This document shows, in pieces, positions 35,571 through 45,178 of a stretch of DNA of 59,669 nt (its first letter is position 1; each line of letters opens with the position of its first letter). The stretch covers positions 1-59,669 of the forward strand of contig JAVBLX010000211.1 of the NCBI GenBank assembly GCA_031553075.1, written 5' to 3'. The DNA is from DIGJ01 sp031553075. Lineage in GTDB: Bacteria > Bacillota > Clostridia > Lachnospirales > Lachnospiraceae. Position numbers and translations under genes: made by a program. The notes below the pieces were generated by a model. That model saw nothing but the letters and a program-made list of their open reading frames with translations, had not been told where the DNA came from and ran no database searches.

Positions 35571-37334
35571 ATGAAAAAAACAAAACGTGCAGCAGCATTA
35601 CTATTATGTGCCAGTATGGCACTAACTCTTGGAGCCTGTGGCAAAACGGGAGGAAAAGCAGAGGCAGATAATACATACACCATGTGGATTTATAATGGAG
35701 CAGATTCATCCTATTATACCGATTACAAAGAAAATCCAGTGATATCCTATACCTTGGGTAAAACCTGGGGACCGGAAAATAAGTCCATTGATATTGAATT
35801 CTGGGTTCCACCTGCTGGTTCTCAGACCGACAGCTTCAGCACCATGATGACCTCGGGTGATTATCCAGATATTTTAGATGGTTCTATTTCCGATTCTCCC
35901 AAGACCATGTATGAGGATGGAATCATTTTGGATCTGACCGAGTATGTGGAACAATATATGCCAAACTACAAAGCTTATCTGGATGCCCATCCAGACGTAA
36001 AAGCCAATGCAGTTACCGAGGTGGATGGCGAACAGAAGATTCTCACTCTTCGGGGAGCCAGTGACGATTATCCATACCAGTTCTGCGGTCCTCAATATCG
36101 TCGTGACTGGATTGTAAAATATGGCACAAACCCTCAAACAGGAGCAGCCTTTAATGGTGGATATACTGACCCTGCCGATCAGGACAGCTGGGAAGATGAC
36201 GTGGTATTCCCCAGCGGCGGTGCGGATCCGGTCTATATCAGTGACTGGGAGTGGATGTTTGAAATCTTTACCAAAGCTCAGGCGGACTTAGGTATTACCG
36301 ATTCCTATTCTACCAGCATGTATTATCCTGGCTTTACTTGGAGTGGTGGCTTATGCTCCTCATTTGGCGGTGGTGTTCCGGTATGGTTTGCTGGTGCCGA
36401 TAATAAAGTTAAATTTGGCGGTGACTCCGACCAGTTCCGGGCCTACATTCAATGTCTGAAGACCTGGTATGACAAAGGCTGGTTGGATAAATCCTTTAAC
36501 GAAAGAACCTCTGATATATTTTATGAAATTGACAATGTTGGTGTCCGTCAGGGCAAGGTTGGTCTATGGGTTGGCATTGAAAGCCAGCTGGGCGGCAGAA
36601 TGGATGTAGGGGATGAGTATACCCAGGGGATCTGCTCCTATGGTTGTGCCTATCCAATTAATGATATCTATGGAACTGCAGAATGTCAGAACATTGTTCC
36701 AGACTGTCTCTTTACGACATCCTTAACCGGTACGGCATACTATTTGACCAAGTCCATCGAAAATAAAGATATCGCTACCATTTGCACCTATTTTGATTAT
36801 TTCTATTCCGCCGAGGGTGCACTGTTAAAAACCCTTGGACTGAATGCCGAACAGGTAGCTGAGTCAAACAACCAGTTCTATAAAGATTGGAACCTGGAAG
36901 AGGGTTCTTATTATCTAGGTGATGATGGTAGATATGCTTGGGTGGATACAATTGTAAATGACAGCGGAAATCTTAAGGGTGCAGTCAATACAAACAATGT
37001 TCCAGGTCTTACTTTAGTCAGCAATGTAGATCAGGGATATCATGAATCTTATGAAAGCAGCCTGAAGAAGTGGATTCAATATGAGAACACAGCATTCTTC
37101 CAGGGAACAGCAGTTACTACTAATATGTCCAATGAAGATGCCAAGGCGGCAGACGATATTCGTAACAAAATATTAGAATACATGACGGTCAATGCGGTGA
37201 ATATGATTAAAGGTAAAACAGACCCATTTAATGACAAGGACTGGACGGATTGGTGCACCATGCTGGGTAAATATAATTATCAGAAGGCAAGTGATTTGTA
37301 TCAACCATATGTAGATGCTTATTCATTTAAGTAA
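35571..37334 (+). CDS. ABC importer sugar-binding lipoprotein
   Basis: A 587-residue extracellular solute-binding protein. The lipoprotein signal peptide (MKKTKRAAALLL...) ends at the lipobox LGAC with C23 as the anchored cysteine. The mature part has the long two-lobe form used with LplB/YtcP-type permeases for oligosaccharides. AGGAGG is 8 bases before the ATG. It is the first gene of the importer operon, driven by a TCGGATTT-type promoter, and is followed by two permeases. The ATPase is not encoded here; such systems often share a common MsmX-type ATPase. Ligand unknown. Confidence 0.93.
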   Translation: MKKTKRAAALLLCASMALTLGACGKTGGKAEADNTYTMWIYNGADSSYYTDYKENPVISYTLGKTWGPENKSIDIEFWVPPAGSQTDSFSTMMTSGDYPDILDGSISDSPKTMYEDGIILDLTEYVEQYMPNYKAYLDAHPDVKANAVTEVDGEQKILTLRGASDDYPYQFCGPQYRRDWIVKYGTNPQTGAAFNGGYTDPADQDSWEDDVVFPSGGADPVYISDWEWMFEIFTKAQADLGITDSYSTSMYYPGFTWSGGLCSSFGGGVPVWFAGADNKVKFGGDSDQFRAYIQCLKTWYDKGWLDKSFNERTSDIFYEIDNVGVRQGKVGLWVGIESQLGGRMDVGDEYTQGICSYGCAYPINDIYGTAECQNIVPDCLFTTSLTGTAYYLTKSIENKDIATICTYFDYFYSAEGALLKTLGLNAEQVAESNNQFYKDWNLEEGSYYLGDDGRYAWVDTIVNDSGNLKGAVNTNNVPGLTLVSNVDQGYHESYESSLKKWIQYENTAFFQGTAVTTNMSNEDAKAADDIRNKILEYMTVNAVNMIKGKTDPFNDKDWTDWCTMLGKYNYQKASDLYQPYVDAYSFK

Positions 37335-37401
37335 GATATTTCTCTAGCGATATTTAACCGCCTGAGTAATAGTCATAAAGTAGATTGAACGGAGGATTTC
37401 C

Positions 37402-38352
37402 ATGGCTGCAAATGCGAAACAAAAAATAGTTGCACCGAAAGTAACCTGGAAGGTGGACTTTAAACGAAATTGGCCGGTTTATGTGCTGTTTCTTCCCGCC
37501 TTTATTTATACCTTGCTCTTAAGCTACATACCGATGTTTGGAATTGTGATGGCTTTTGAAAATTATGAGGTAAACAAAGGATTTTTTAAAAGTGATTGGA
37601 TCGGGTTACAAAATTTCATTACCTTATTTACGGCGGATGAATTTCCCCGGGCACTGCGAAATACCATTGTCATTGCTTTGCTGCGAATCACCATTGGATT
37701 TGTGATGCCAATTATATTCGCCTTCCTGTTAAGTATGTTGAAAACTAAAAAATATAAACGTACCGTACAGACCTTTTCCTATATGCCGAACTTTGTGGCT
37801 GCCGTTGTCGTGGCAGCCCTGGTGAAGGAATTTCTGACCAAAGATGGTCCGATAACCTTGCTTTTAACACATTTGTTCAATGCTGAAAATCAGAACTGGC
37901 TTGCCAATGGAAATATCCCGGTTTTCTGGGTCATTTATCTGATTATGGGCATCTGGCAGGGCATTGGCTGGGGTTCTATCATGTATGTGGCAGCTATTTC
38001 CACGGTTAGCGGAGATCTTCATGAGGCAGCAGCCATTGATGGGGCAACCAGATTTCAGCGGATGTTTCGGATTACCCTTCCTTGCATCATGCCTACTATC
38101 ATTATGATGTTTGTATTAAATGTGGGAATCAGCTTTTCCGCTGGATTTGATAATATCCTGCTCCTTTATATGCCATCGACCTATAATGTAGCAGACACCA
38201 TATTTACCTATACATATCGAATGGCCTTTACAGCGGGCTCTAATTATGGACTATCTGCCGCCTCCGGTTTGTTCCAGTCCATAGTCGGAACGATTCTTTT
38301 GCTTGGTTCTAACTATATTAGCAGAAAAACCAGCGATTCATCGTTATTTTAA
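37402..38352 (+). CDS. ABC sugar importer permease (LplB type)
   Basis: A 316-residue membrane protein with about six helices. The inner-membrane component motif EAAAIDGATRFQRMFRITLP (about residues 213-232) is the EAA loop that contacts the ATPase. The opening with NWPVYVLFLPAFIYTLLLSYIPMFG is characteristic of the LplB group of oligosaccharide permeases. It follows the binding protein by 67 bp and precedes the partner permease by 18 bp. Confidence 0.94.
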   Translation: MAANAKQKIVAPKVTWKVDFKRNWPVYVLFLPAFIYTLLLSYIPMFGIVMAFENYEVNKGFFKSDWIGLQNFITLFTADEFPRALRNTIVIALLRITIGFVMPIIFAFLLSMLKTKKYKRTVQTFSYMPNFVAAVVVAALVKEFLTKDGPITLLLTHLFNAENQNWLANGNIPVFWVIYLIMGIWQGIGWGSIMYVAAISTVSGDLHEAAAIDGATRFQRMFRITLPCIMPTIIMMFVLNVGISFSAGFDNILLLYMPSTYNVADTIFTYTYRMAFTAGSNYGLSAASGLFQSIVGTILLLGSNYISRKTSDSSLF

Positions 38353-38370
38353 GCAGGGGAGGGCAAAAAA

Positions 38371-39285
38371 GTGAAAGAAAAATTAATAAAGAAGAAAATC
38401 GAACCGGAATCTTCCATGATCGAAAACCCCAGTGTTGGAGATCGGATTGCTAATATTATTATCATTATAGTCTGTGCCTTGATTGCTTTTGCTTGTGTTA
38501 TTCCCATGTGGCACGTGCTGATGGCATCTTTATCCGACGGTCGGCAGCTTATGGCTCACAAAGGGGTAATCTGGCTACCGATTGGTGAACTTAATCTGGA
38601 TGGATATAAGCATATCTTCCGCGATGCCAGTGTTCTGAAGGGATATGGTAATTCCATCTTATATACAGTGGGAGCTACCGCACTTGGATTTTTTATTTCA
38701 GCAACAGCAGGTTATGCCTTGAGTCGGGATACGAAATTAAAGACCGCGATGACATTGTTCCTGATGTTCACCGTATTATTTGGTGGCGGAATGGTTCCTA
38801 CTTATATGGTCGTTAAGTCATTAGGCTGGGTTGGCACCCGCTGGGCGTTACTAATTCCCGGCTGTACCAATGCCATGTTTATGATTATGATGATGAATGC
38901 CTTTAAGTCAGTACCTAAGGAAATGTATGAGGCAGCCCGCATTGACGGTGCTGGACACTTCCGGACGATGATGCAGATTATGCTGCCACAGGCGATGAAT
39001 CTGGGCTCGGTTATCATCCTTAACAGTGTGGTCGGACAATGGAATGCCTGGCTGAACGCATCCATTTATGTTCCAAATAATAAAAATGCCTGGCCATTGC
39101 AATTGTGGATTCGTCAGATTACTTCGGATAATGCCAACTTCCTTCGGACCTCCAATCCGGATTACAGTCGTTATCTGATTCAATATGCAGTGATTATTGC
39201 AGCAATTCTGCCGATTATTTTGTTATTCCCCTTCTTTCAGGATAAACTGGAAAAGGGCGTAATTGCCGGTGGTATTAAGGGTTAA
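38371..39285 (+). CDS. ABC sugar importer permease (YtcP/CarbB type)
   Basis: A 304-residue permease with about six membrane helices and an EAA loop (YEAARIDGAGHFRTMMQIMLP, about residues 187-207). It begins with GTG at 38371, with AGGGGAGGG about 8 bases upstream. It pairs with the LplB-type permease to form the channel. IPMWHVLMASLSD near the first helix is typical for YtcP-group proteins. Downstream a 7-bp hairpin (39297-39316) lacks a T-run, so reading into the kinase gene is possible. Confidence 0.94.
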   Translation: MKEKLIKKKIEPESSMIENPSVGDRIANIIIIIVCALIAFACVIPMWHVLMASLSDGRQLMAHKGVIWLPIGELNLDGYKHIFRDASVLKGYGNSILYTVGATALGFFISATAGYALSRDTKLKTAMTLFLMFTVLFGGGMVPTYMVVKSLGWVGTRWALLIPGCTNAMFMIMMMNAFKSVPKEMYEAARIDGAGHFRTMMQIMLPQAMNLGSVIILNSVVGQWNAWLNASIYVPNNKNAWPLQLWIRQITSDNANFLRTSNPDYSRYLIQYAVIIAAILPIILLFPFFQDKLEKGVIAGGIKG

Positions 39286-39432
39286 CCGTTATAAAAATAC
39301 TCCATTACTGGAGTATAGCAAATATGTTCACTCAACGACAGAGGCTCATCTGTGTTGTCTGGACTTTTTTGCATGATTCCCTACTCGTGGAATTCTCCAA
39401 AAAATGCAAAAGATTTAAGAACAGAAGTATGA

Positions 39433-39536
39433 TATACTACAAACGGCAACAAAATTCAAAAACTTGCGATATGAAAATCCATATATGTAAGCTTTTCACA
39501 TCGCAAGTTTTGAATTTTGTAACCGTTTGTAGTATA
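39433..39536. repeat. 104-bp near-perfect palindrome between ABC importer and histidine kinase
   Basis: The left arm starts TATACTACAAACGG and the right arm ends CCGTTTGTAGTATA. Pairing continues through AAATTC, ACTTGCGAT and GAAAA to a loop of about 15 bases (39478-39492), with only about three mismatches and one bulge in 43 bases. There is no ORF. It may be a MITE-like insertion or an RNA hairpin that separates expression of the importer from the two-component genes. It is the main content of the 39286-39604 gap, in which no gene was seen. Confidence 0.72.
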
Positions 39537-39604
39537 AAATAAAAGAATACTACAAGTACAATCTTTTGAAGTATATATATAATACACACAGATGGGGGAA
39601 CCAT

Positions 39605-41299
39605 ATGAAGAAAGTAAAATATATGTGGAGAATACTGGCAGTTCGTTTATTACTTGTGGTCTGTCTGACCTTTCTTCCTTTAAATATTATGGCAATTGCA
39701 GTATCTGGTCTGGTCATCTGGAAGACCTCCGAACAGGTTATGGATGTCTATCAGGGACAGCTTAATGTGTCGATGGGATATTTTGAAAGCAGTCTTATAA
39801 AGGTTGATGAGAAGCTGGATAAGTTTATTCTGGATTATCAGGCAGAATTGATGCTTTTAGACGGCGGCGATAATATGGTCAGTTATGAAATGGTGAATGA
39901 GCTGGGCGATATTTTTACTGATTCAGAGGTTAATGGCATCCTTTATCTCTATGACTGTTCTGCGGACCGGGTGTTGGTAAAATATAGTGGCCGCACCTAC
40001 CCAGTTGCCCAGGTGGAGGAAATGAAAACGGAATTAGTGCAGGAAATTCCCCAAGGAACCAATTCCAGGTGGCATATTGGCCAGCTTGATGATAACTACT
40101 TTTATTTAAAATATTATGAATATACCAATTATAAAATGGGCTTTCTGGTAGATTTAAGTAATGAACTTTCGCCGGCTTTAGAGGTGGCGCAGGGCAATGT
40201 ACAAAGTACAGAGGATGCCCATGACCGACAGGTTTATTTCACCGATGGAACGGACCTGTTGAGATTGGAAGGGGGAAGGTTGGCAAAGGAAGCGGAAAAT
40301 GGAGATGATACAGACGGCGAGTGGCAGAAGCAGTCCATTAAGTGGCAATCTGAGCGGTTGGGCTGTACTGTGGCGTTGAAACTTGCCCAGGGAAGTTTTC
40401 TGGGTTCTATCCCAATCTGGTACTGGGGCTTGTTGATTGTAGCGTTGCTTTTCTTTCTGATGATTTTTGCACTGTGGGGGCTTTTGCAGCGCCGCGTAAT
40501 GCAGCCGTTAAAACGACTGTGGGAAGGAATGGAGCAGCTAAAGCAGGATAATCTGGAATACCGGATTGAAAATTGGAGTGATGGAGAAACTGCGGACTTT
40601 ATTTATATTTACAAAGAATTTAATCACATGGCAGAGGAAATCAAGCTTTCTCATGAAAAGGACATTATTATGTATCAGGCTCAGCTGGATAACCTTCGTT
40701 TGCAAGTGAATCCCCATATGCTCCTAAATTCCTTTAATATGATATACAGCTTGGCGCAAGTCAAAGATTATGAATGTATCCAGAAATTTTCCATGTATCT
40801 GATGGAGTATTTCCGATATGTATTAAAAGAAAATGATCAGTTTGTGACTTTGAAAAAGGAAATGGATTTTGTGGAAAGCTATATTGGGATTCAAAAAATT
40901 CGCTTCCCCGGTGCTTTTACCAGTGTGTACTCCATGCAGGAGGGGACTGAGAATGCCTTGATCCCGCCATTATTGATTGAGAATTTTGTGGAAAATGCAA
41001 TGAAATACGCTTTAGTGCCAGGTCAGGTTATCGAAGTATTAATCAATATCCGTAAGGAAGGGGATAAGCTGTTGATATCCATTTGTGACACGGGTAAAGG
41101 TATCCGGGAAGAGGTTCTTGCCTCCATTCAACAGGGCGAAGTGTATGAAGACCAGGCTGGTCAGAAACACATCGGTATCTGGAATTGTCGCAGGCGGATT
41201 GAGGTATTCTATGGAGAAAGTGCTTCGATTAATATTATCAGTGCATTGGGAGAAGGAACACAGGTATGGTTGGAGTTGCCATTCCAAGAAAATGTGTAG
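39605..41299 (+). CDS. YesM-type sensor histidine kinase
   Basis: A 564-residue membrane kinase. Membrane helices at about residues 8-36 and 268-292 enclose an extracytoplasmic sensor of about 230 residues; a HAMP linker follows. The phospho-acceptor H371 lies in the LytS/YesM-type motif VNPHMLLNS, and the ATPase domain shows NFVENAMKYAL and DTGKGI. The ATG at 39605 has GGGGG 6 bases upstream; an ATG at 39566 gives 13 extra residues without a good ribosome site. It pairs with the response regulator 81 bp downstream and likely senses the sugar bound by the neighbouring importer or binding protein. Confidence 0.94.
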   Translation: MKKVKYMWRILAVRLLLVVCLTFLPLNIMAIAVSGLVIWKTSEQVMDVYQGQLNVSMGYFESSLIKVDEKLDKFILDYQAELMLLDGGDNMVSYEMVNELGDIFTDSEVNGILYLYDCSADRVLVKYSGRTYPVAQVEEMKTELVQEIPQGTNSRWHIGQLDDNYFYLKYYEYTNYKMGFLVDLSNELSPALEVAQGNVQSTEDAHDRQVYFTDGTDLLRLEGGRLAKEAENGDDTDGEWQKQSIKWQSERLGCTVALKLAQGSFLGSIPIWYWGLLIVALLFFLMIFALWGLLQRRVMQPLKRLWEGMEQLKQDNLEYRIENWSDGETADFIYIYKEFNHMAEEIKLSHEKDIIMYQAQLDNLRLQVNPHMLLNSFNMIYSLAQVKDYECIQKFSMYLMEYFRYVLKENDQFVTLKKEMDFVESYIGIQKIRFPGAFTSVYSMQEGTENALIPPLLIENFVENAMKYALVPGQVIEVLINIRKEGDKLLISICDTGKGIREEVLASIQQGEVYEDQAGQKHIGIWNCRRRIEVFYGESASINIISALGEGTQVWLELPFQENV

Positions 41300-41380
41300 T
41301 ACAAGATGTGAAAAATAGAATGGAAAAAGTAATAAATTTAAAATGGTTTTGAAAAGATAACAGGAAGGGTGGATGCTACG

Positions 41381-42151
41381 ATGAAACTGCTGATTGTAGA
41401 TGATGAAATGATTGCGATTCAAGCGATTATGAATGGTGTAAATTGGGATATGCTGGATTTTGAGGAAATCATGCAGGCCAATAGCTATGCCCAGGCTGTG
41501 GAAATTATGGAAAAGAAACCGGCTGAGGTAGTTCTTTGTGATATCGAAATGCAGGACCAAAACGGTTTGGAGCTGATTGCCTGGATTAATGAGCATTACC
41601 CGGAGACAGAATGTATGATTTTAAGCTGTCATGATGAGTTTGATTTTGCCAGACAGGCGATTAAGCTTAAGTGCCTTGATTATATTTTAAAACCACCTAA
41701 ATACGATTTTTTGACGGAGTCTTTACGAAAAGCAGCGGAAACCTTTGCCAGCAAGAACCGGCAATCCATGCTGGAAGGTTATGGCAAAATCTATATTGAT
41801 AATCTGACCAAAGGGAAGAAAGAAGATAACGTTGATGTGGTGGACAAGATTACCAGCTACATTGACCAACACCTGGACGAAGATTTAAGCGTGAAAACAC
41901 TGGCCAATATGGCCTATATCAGTCCGGATCACTTGACCAGATCCTTTAAAAAGCGGTTTCAACAGACAGTTACGGACTATATTCTGCAAAAGCGGATGAT
42001 GCTGGCTGGGGAGTTGTTGCTGGATAAGCAAATGACGGTAACGATGGTTTCCGATTGTGTCGGGTTTAATAATTATTCTTACTTCACAGAGCAATTTAAG
42101 AGATATTATGGCATGACACCCAGGGAATATCAGTCACAAAAAAAGGTGTAA
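41381..42151 (+). CDS. YesN-type response regulator with AraC DNA-binding domain
   Basis: A 256-residue regulator. The receiver domain covers about residues 1-120, with phospho-acceptor D54 (LCDIEM), acidic pair D7-D8 and K106 (YILKPP). A C-terminal AraC helix-turn-helix domain follows (LANMAYISPDHLTRSFKKRF and VSDCVGFNNYSYFTEQFKRY). It lacks the long linker found in many YesN proteins, so it is compact. AGGAAGGG precedes the ATG at 41381. It probably binds the paired TCGGATTT boxes ahead of the importer, the lipoprotein and the DUF4038 genes. Confidence 0.94.
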   Translation: MKLLIVDDEMIAIQAIMNGVNWDMLDFEEIMQANSYAQAVEIMEKKPAEVVLCDIEMQDQNGLELIAWINEHYPETECMILSCHDEFDFARQAIKLKCLDYILKPPKYDFLTESLRKAAETFASKNRQSMLEGYGKIYIDNLTKGKKEDNVDVVDKITSYIDQHLDEDLSVKTLANMAYISPDHLTRSFKKRFQQTVTDYILQKRMMLAGELLLDKQMTVTMVSDCVGFNNYSYFTEQFKRYYGMTPREYQSQKKV

Positions 42152-42243
42152 TAGCACACGGACGGGAGCATGAGGTTAGAAGAAATACATTTCAACCTCA
42201 CCCTGATTAAATGTGTGCAGTAGCACACAGATGGGAGCCCACA
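42152..42243 (+). promoter_or_regulatory. Leader with duplicated hairpin and ribosome site
   Basis: Between the response regulator and the second binding protein the string AGTAGCACACAGATGGGAGC (42219-42238) repeats an earlier AATAGCACACGGACGGGAGC (42151-42170). The second copy forms a perfect hairpin, TGTGTGC (42212-42218) - AGTA - GCACACA (42223-42229), just ahead of the GGGAG ribosome site. A 7-bp hairpin TGAGGTT/AACCTCA lies between the copies. A related CACACAGATGGGGG precedes the kinase start at about 39587-39598. Function is unknown; translation control is possible. Confidence 0.4.
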
Positions 42244-43776
42244 ATGAAAATTTTGAAAAATAAATACTTCATGGCGATGCTGATGATACTGACAGTCGCG
42301 TTGATGACTTCTTGCGATACATCTAAAAATACATCAGAGAAAAAGCCAACTGTCGTAAATCCAGAGGTGGAACATGTTGTTATGACACTTCAGACGATGG
42401 ATTCCTCAAGAATAGAGGATGTAGCAGAGATTCAGGCGGCTGTGAATGCCATCACTATCCCAGAAATTGGGGTTGAGGTTGAATTTAAGCTGATTGATGC
42501 AGTAGATGCTTTTTCTCAGTATTCTCTTTGGATCAGCAACCAGGAGACCGTGGATTTGATGATCCTCAACTATCAGGATATTACCAACTATACCAGCAAA
42601 AGAATGCTGTTGCCCCTGGATGAGCTACTGATTGAAGAAGGTACCGACATTCGAAAAATTATGGGTAAGGAAGGCTATCAGTTGACCGAAGGCTCGATTA
42701 TCGATGGCAAAGCCTATGGGGTGGCCAATGTCGCCGATAGCGGCGGCGGTGGAGGTATCTGGATACCGGAGCGTTATTTTGAAGAAGCCGGCTTAACTTT
42801 TGATGCGAAGCATACCTATAGTCTGGACGAATTGTCCGTTTATTTTCAGAAATGGAAGGAAATATATCCGGAAAAATACCCGTTGGGGCAGCTGACATCG
42901 GGAAACACGTACTCAACCATGGCGTATTACAATAGAAGCCTTGAAAGCTTTGGCGGTGATATGATGACAGGCGTGCTTGAGGAAGGCGAATGGCAGGTGC
43001 AAAATGCGTTTGCTACGAAGACATATTATGACTTTTTAGAGCATATGCGCGAATGGTATCAAGCCGGATATATCTACCCGGATGCAGCAATTGCCAGTGC
43101 CAACATTGTCGAGTTGGTGGAAGGTGGGATCGTAATGTCTTATCCTCTGGCCAGTCAACCTGGCTTGGCAGCAAGCATGGCGAGTTACTTTGGTGAGAAG
43201 GTGGTGTGTATGCGAACGACACCAGTCACCAGTGGTGTTCAGTATGCAAAATCCGGATTTTGGACTATCCCGGTTACCTGCAAAAACCCTCGGGCGGCGA
43301 TGCGCTTTTTGAATAAGATGTTTGCTGATACTCGTATCAGTAATTTAATTGTCTGGGGAATTGAAGGAAAGCACTATATCCTGACCGATGAAGAGCATGG
43401 CGTGATTGCTTTCCCAGAAGAGGTAAATGCCAGCAATGCCGGATATTTGAATCCCCTGGGAATGTATGGTGATATGCGAAAAATATATACCAAAAGCACT
43501 TATGAACAAAAACTTGCCGAACAGGAATATTCTCAGGAAGCATTAGAAAATTTCAATGGAATCCGGGGCATTATTTACACAACGGAACGGGTTAGCAAAC
43601 AGATTAGCGCTGTGCAGAAGGTACTGGAACGATATTATCCGGTGCTGGAGAGTGGTTCGGTGGATTTGGAGGTGTATTATCCCAAATTCCTGCGGGAACT
43701 TGAGGCAGCAGGAATTGATGAGATTATTGCGGATAAACAGGAGCAGTTGGATGAGTGGCTGAGTCAGCAAAAATAA
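42244..43776 (+). CDS. Second extracellular solute-binding lipoprotein
   Basis: A 510-residue binding protein with a lipoprotein signal ending in the lipobox LMTSC (C24). The mature sequence has two-lobe binding-protein features (WIPERYFEEAGL, WTIPVTCKNPRAAMRFLNKM) of the ABC family 1 type. GGGAG precedes the ATG at 42244; the in-frame ATG at 42211 lies in a hairpin and is unlikely. It follows the two-component genes without its own permeases, so it may feed the permeases at 37402-39285 or serve as a ligand sensor for the kinase. Confidence 0.9.
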   Translation: MKILKNKYFMAMLMILTVALMTSCDTSKNTSEKKPTVVNPEVEHVVMTLQTMDSSRIEDVAEIQAAVNAITIPEIGVEVEFKLIDAVDAFSQYSLWISNQETVDLMILNYQDITNYTSKRMLLPLDELLIEEGTDIRKIMGKEGYQLTEGSIIDGKAYGVANVADSGGGGGIWIPERYFEEAGLTFDAKHTYSLDELSVYFQKWKEIYPEKYPLGQLTSGNTYSTMAYYNRSLESFGGDMMTGVLEEGEWQVQNAFATKTYYDFLEHMREWYQAGYIYPDAAIASANIVELVEGGIVMSYPLASQPGLAASMASYFGEKVVCMRTTPVTSGVQYAKSGFWTIPVTCKNPRAAMRFLNKMFADTRISNLIVWGIEGKHYILTDEEHGVIAFPEEVNASNAGYLNPLGMYGDMRKIYTKSTYEQKLAEQEYSQEALENFNGIRGIIYTTERVSKQISAVQKVLERYYPVLESGSVDLEVYYPKFLRELEAAGIDEIIADKQEQLDEWLSQQK

Positions 43777-43783
43777 ATTATGG

Positions 43784-43845
43784 TCGGATTTATGGGATTT
43801 TGCGTCGGATTTGTTGGATTTTTTATAAAGTGAATATGACATAAT
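43784..43845 (+). promoter_or_regulatory. TCGGATTT-type promoter, copy 2 (lipoprotein)
   Basis: TCGGATTT boxes at 43784-43791 and 43805-43812 are 21 bp apart, with CATAAT at 43840-43845 after 27 bases. GGATTT recurs four times here (43786, 43795, 43807, 43816), with alternating 9 and 12 bp steps, making this the richest copy. Just downstream AAGTCATACC (43847-43856) and GGTATGACTT (43865-43874) form a perfect 10-bp hairpin at the start of the transcript. Confidence 0.75.
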
Positions 43846-43895
43846 GAAGTCATACCTAATAAAGGGTATGACTTTCATTTTTAGGAGGATAATTT

Positions 43896-45098
43896 ATGAA
43901 AATCAAGAAACTTTCCGCTTTACTTATGTGTTCTGTATTAACATTATCTTTGCTGGCTGGTTGTGGCAGCAAAAAGGCAGAAGAAGAGACAAATGCAACA
44001 GCCGACCCTGTTGTCAACACAGAGGAGGTAGCTGATGAAGTTACCGAAGAACCAGCTCAAGAAGTATTATCAGATGACCCACTTGAAATGATTACCCAGG
44101 GTTATTACACTTATTCATACCCAGTTGAGGGTCTTGGTGATTTTGGTTACTATTTTCATTTTTATAAAGAAGCACCAGTCATTGGCAGTGTGTTCTATGC
44201 TGGCTTTGCTTTAAATCAGATTAATTTTACCGGTACATATACCGTTGAGGAGAAGCCTTTTGATTATGCGTGCTTCCCAGACCGTGATTCTTCTCAGGTA
44301 GAAGGCGCAGAGGTTCCTGCCGGAACAGCACCTTATACAATTACTTTCTACGATTGGGATGGTAATGTAATTGACAGTTGTGGCTTTGATGGCGATATTT
44401 TATACAACGATATGGACGTAATCACTGGCGTGGGCGGTGGTCCAAACTACTATACACATGATACCGATGGAGAAGCTTCAAAGTATAATGAATTATATCA
44501 GGGTGAAGTTGGTATGGCATATCTTGACTTCATTGGAACGGACTCCGCAACGGCTACTTTGACCTTATATCATAATGGTACTTATATGGACTTAGTAAAT
44601 ATGATGGTAGAAGGTACTTGGACAATGGCTGAAACTGGTTCTGGATATGAATATACGCTGACACCAAATTCAGATTCTGATATGGCGGCTGTTCTGACCG
44701 TATCATCCGATAAATTAACAGCATCTTATGCACCAGCCGAGGGCGATTCTGTTATTATGAGCAATGTTTCGGAAGCTGGACCAAAGGTATTCCAGACCAT
44801 GGCAGGCGTAGCACCAATTCCTGGTCAGGAAGAGGGTGTGAATGCAGATATCATTTGTCTCCTTTTCGATGATGGAACCTGTACGGTGACTGCTGCAGCA
44901 TTTGGTCAGGATATGCCGATGGACGCCGGAACCTATACTATGGGTGCGGATGGATTCACCATTACCTTCCAGTTTGACACCGCCGGTGAAATTGTTTCGG
45001 CACTAAATCCAGAGCTTGGTCAGGTAACGATTCAGTATGTTCAGGCCGGAACCAATTTGGGAGATATCGATACAACATTGGCAATTGTAACCGAATAA
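43896..45098 (+). CDS. Lipoprotein of unknown function
   Basis: A 400-residue protein exported as a lipoprotein: signal peptide MKIKKLSALLMCSVL..., lipobox LAGC, C23. An acidic Glu/Val/Thr-rich linker (about 27-60) follows. The rest is predicted beta-rich and contains three recurring strand motifs, GTYTVEE, GTWTMAE and GTYTMGA, suggesting repeated lipocalin-like or similar barrels. I do not recognise a family. It has its own TCGGATTT-type promoter, so it is expressed with the importer and could bind the target glycan or help it reach the binding protein. AGGAGG precedes the ATG. Confidence 0.85.
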   Translation: MKIKKLSALLMCSVLTLSLLAGCGSKKAEEETNATADPVVNTEEVADEVTEEPAQEVLSDDPLEMITQGYYTYSYPVEGLGDFGYYFHFYKEAPVIGSVFYAGFALNQINFTGTYTVEEKPFDYACFPDRDSSQVEGAEVPAGTAPYTITFYDWDGNVIDSCGFDGDILYNDMDVITGVGGGPNYYTHDTDGEASKYNELYQGEVGMAYLDFIGTDSATATLTLYHNGTYMDLVNMMVEGTWTMAETGSGYEYTLTPNSDSDMAAVLTVSSDKLTASYAPAEGDSVIMSNVSEAGPKVFQTMAGVAPIPGQEEGVNADIICLLFDDGTCTVTAAAFGQDMPMDAGTYTMGADGFTITFQFDTAGEIVSALNPELGQVTIQYVQAGTNLGDIDTTLAIVTE

Positions 45099-45178
45099 TA
45101 TTTTTCGATAAGTTGATTGTTCAAGCAAGAATGATTGAAAAGATTATTTGAACGAATACTCAAGTAAGGATTGATAGA

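Noticed and set aside
39297..39316. ATACTCC/GGAGTAT hairpin after the second permease as a terminator
   Set aside because: The stem is short and is followed by AGCAAATATG, with no T-run.
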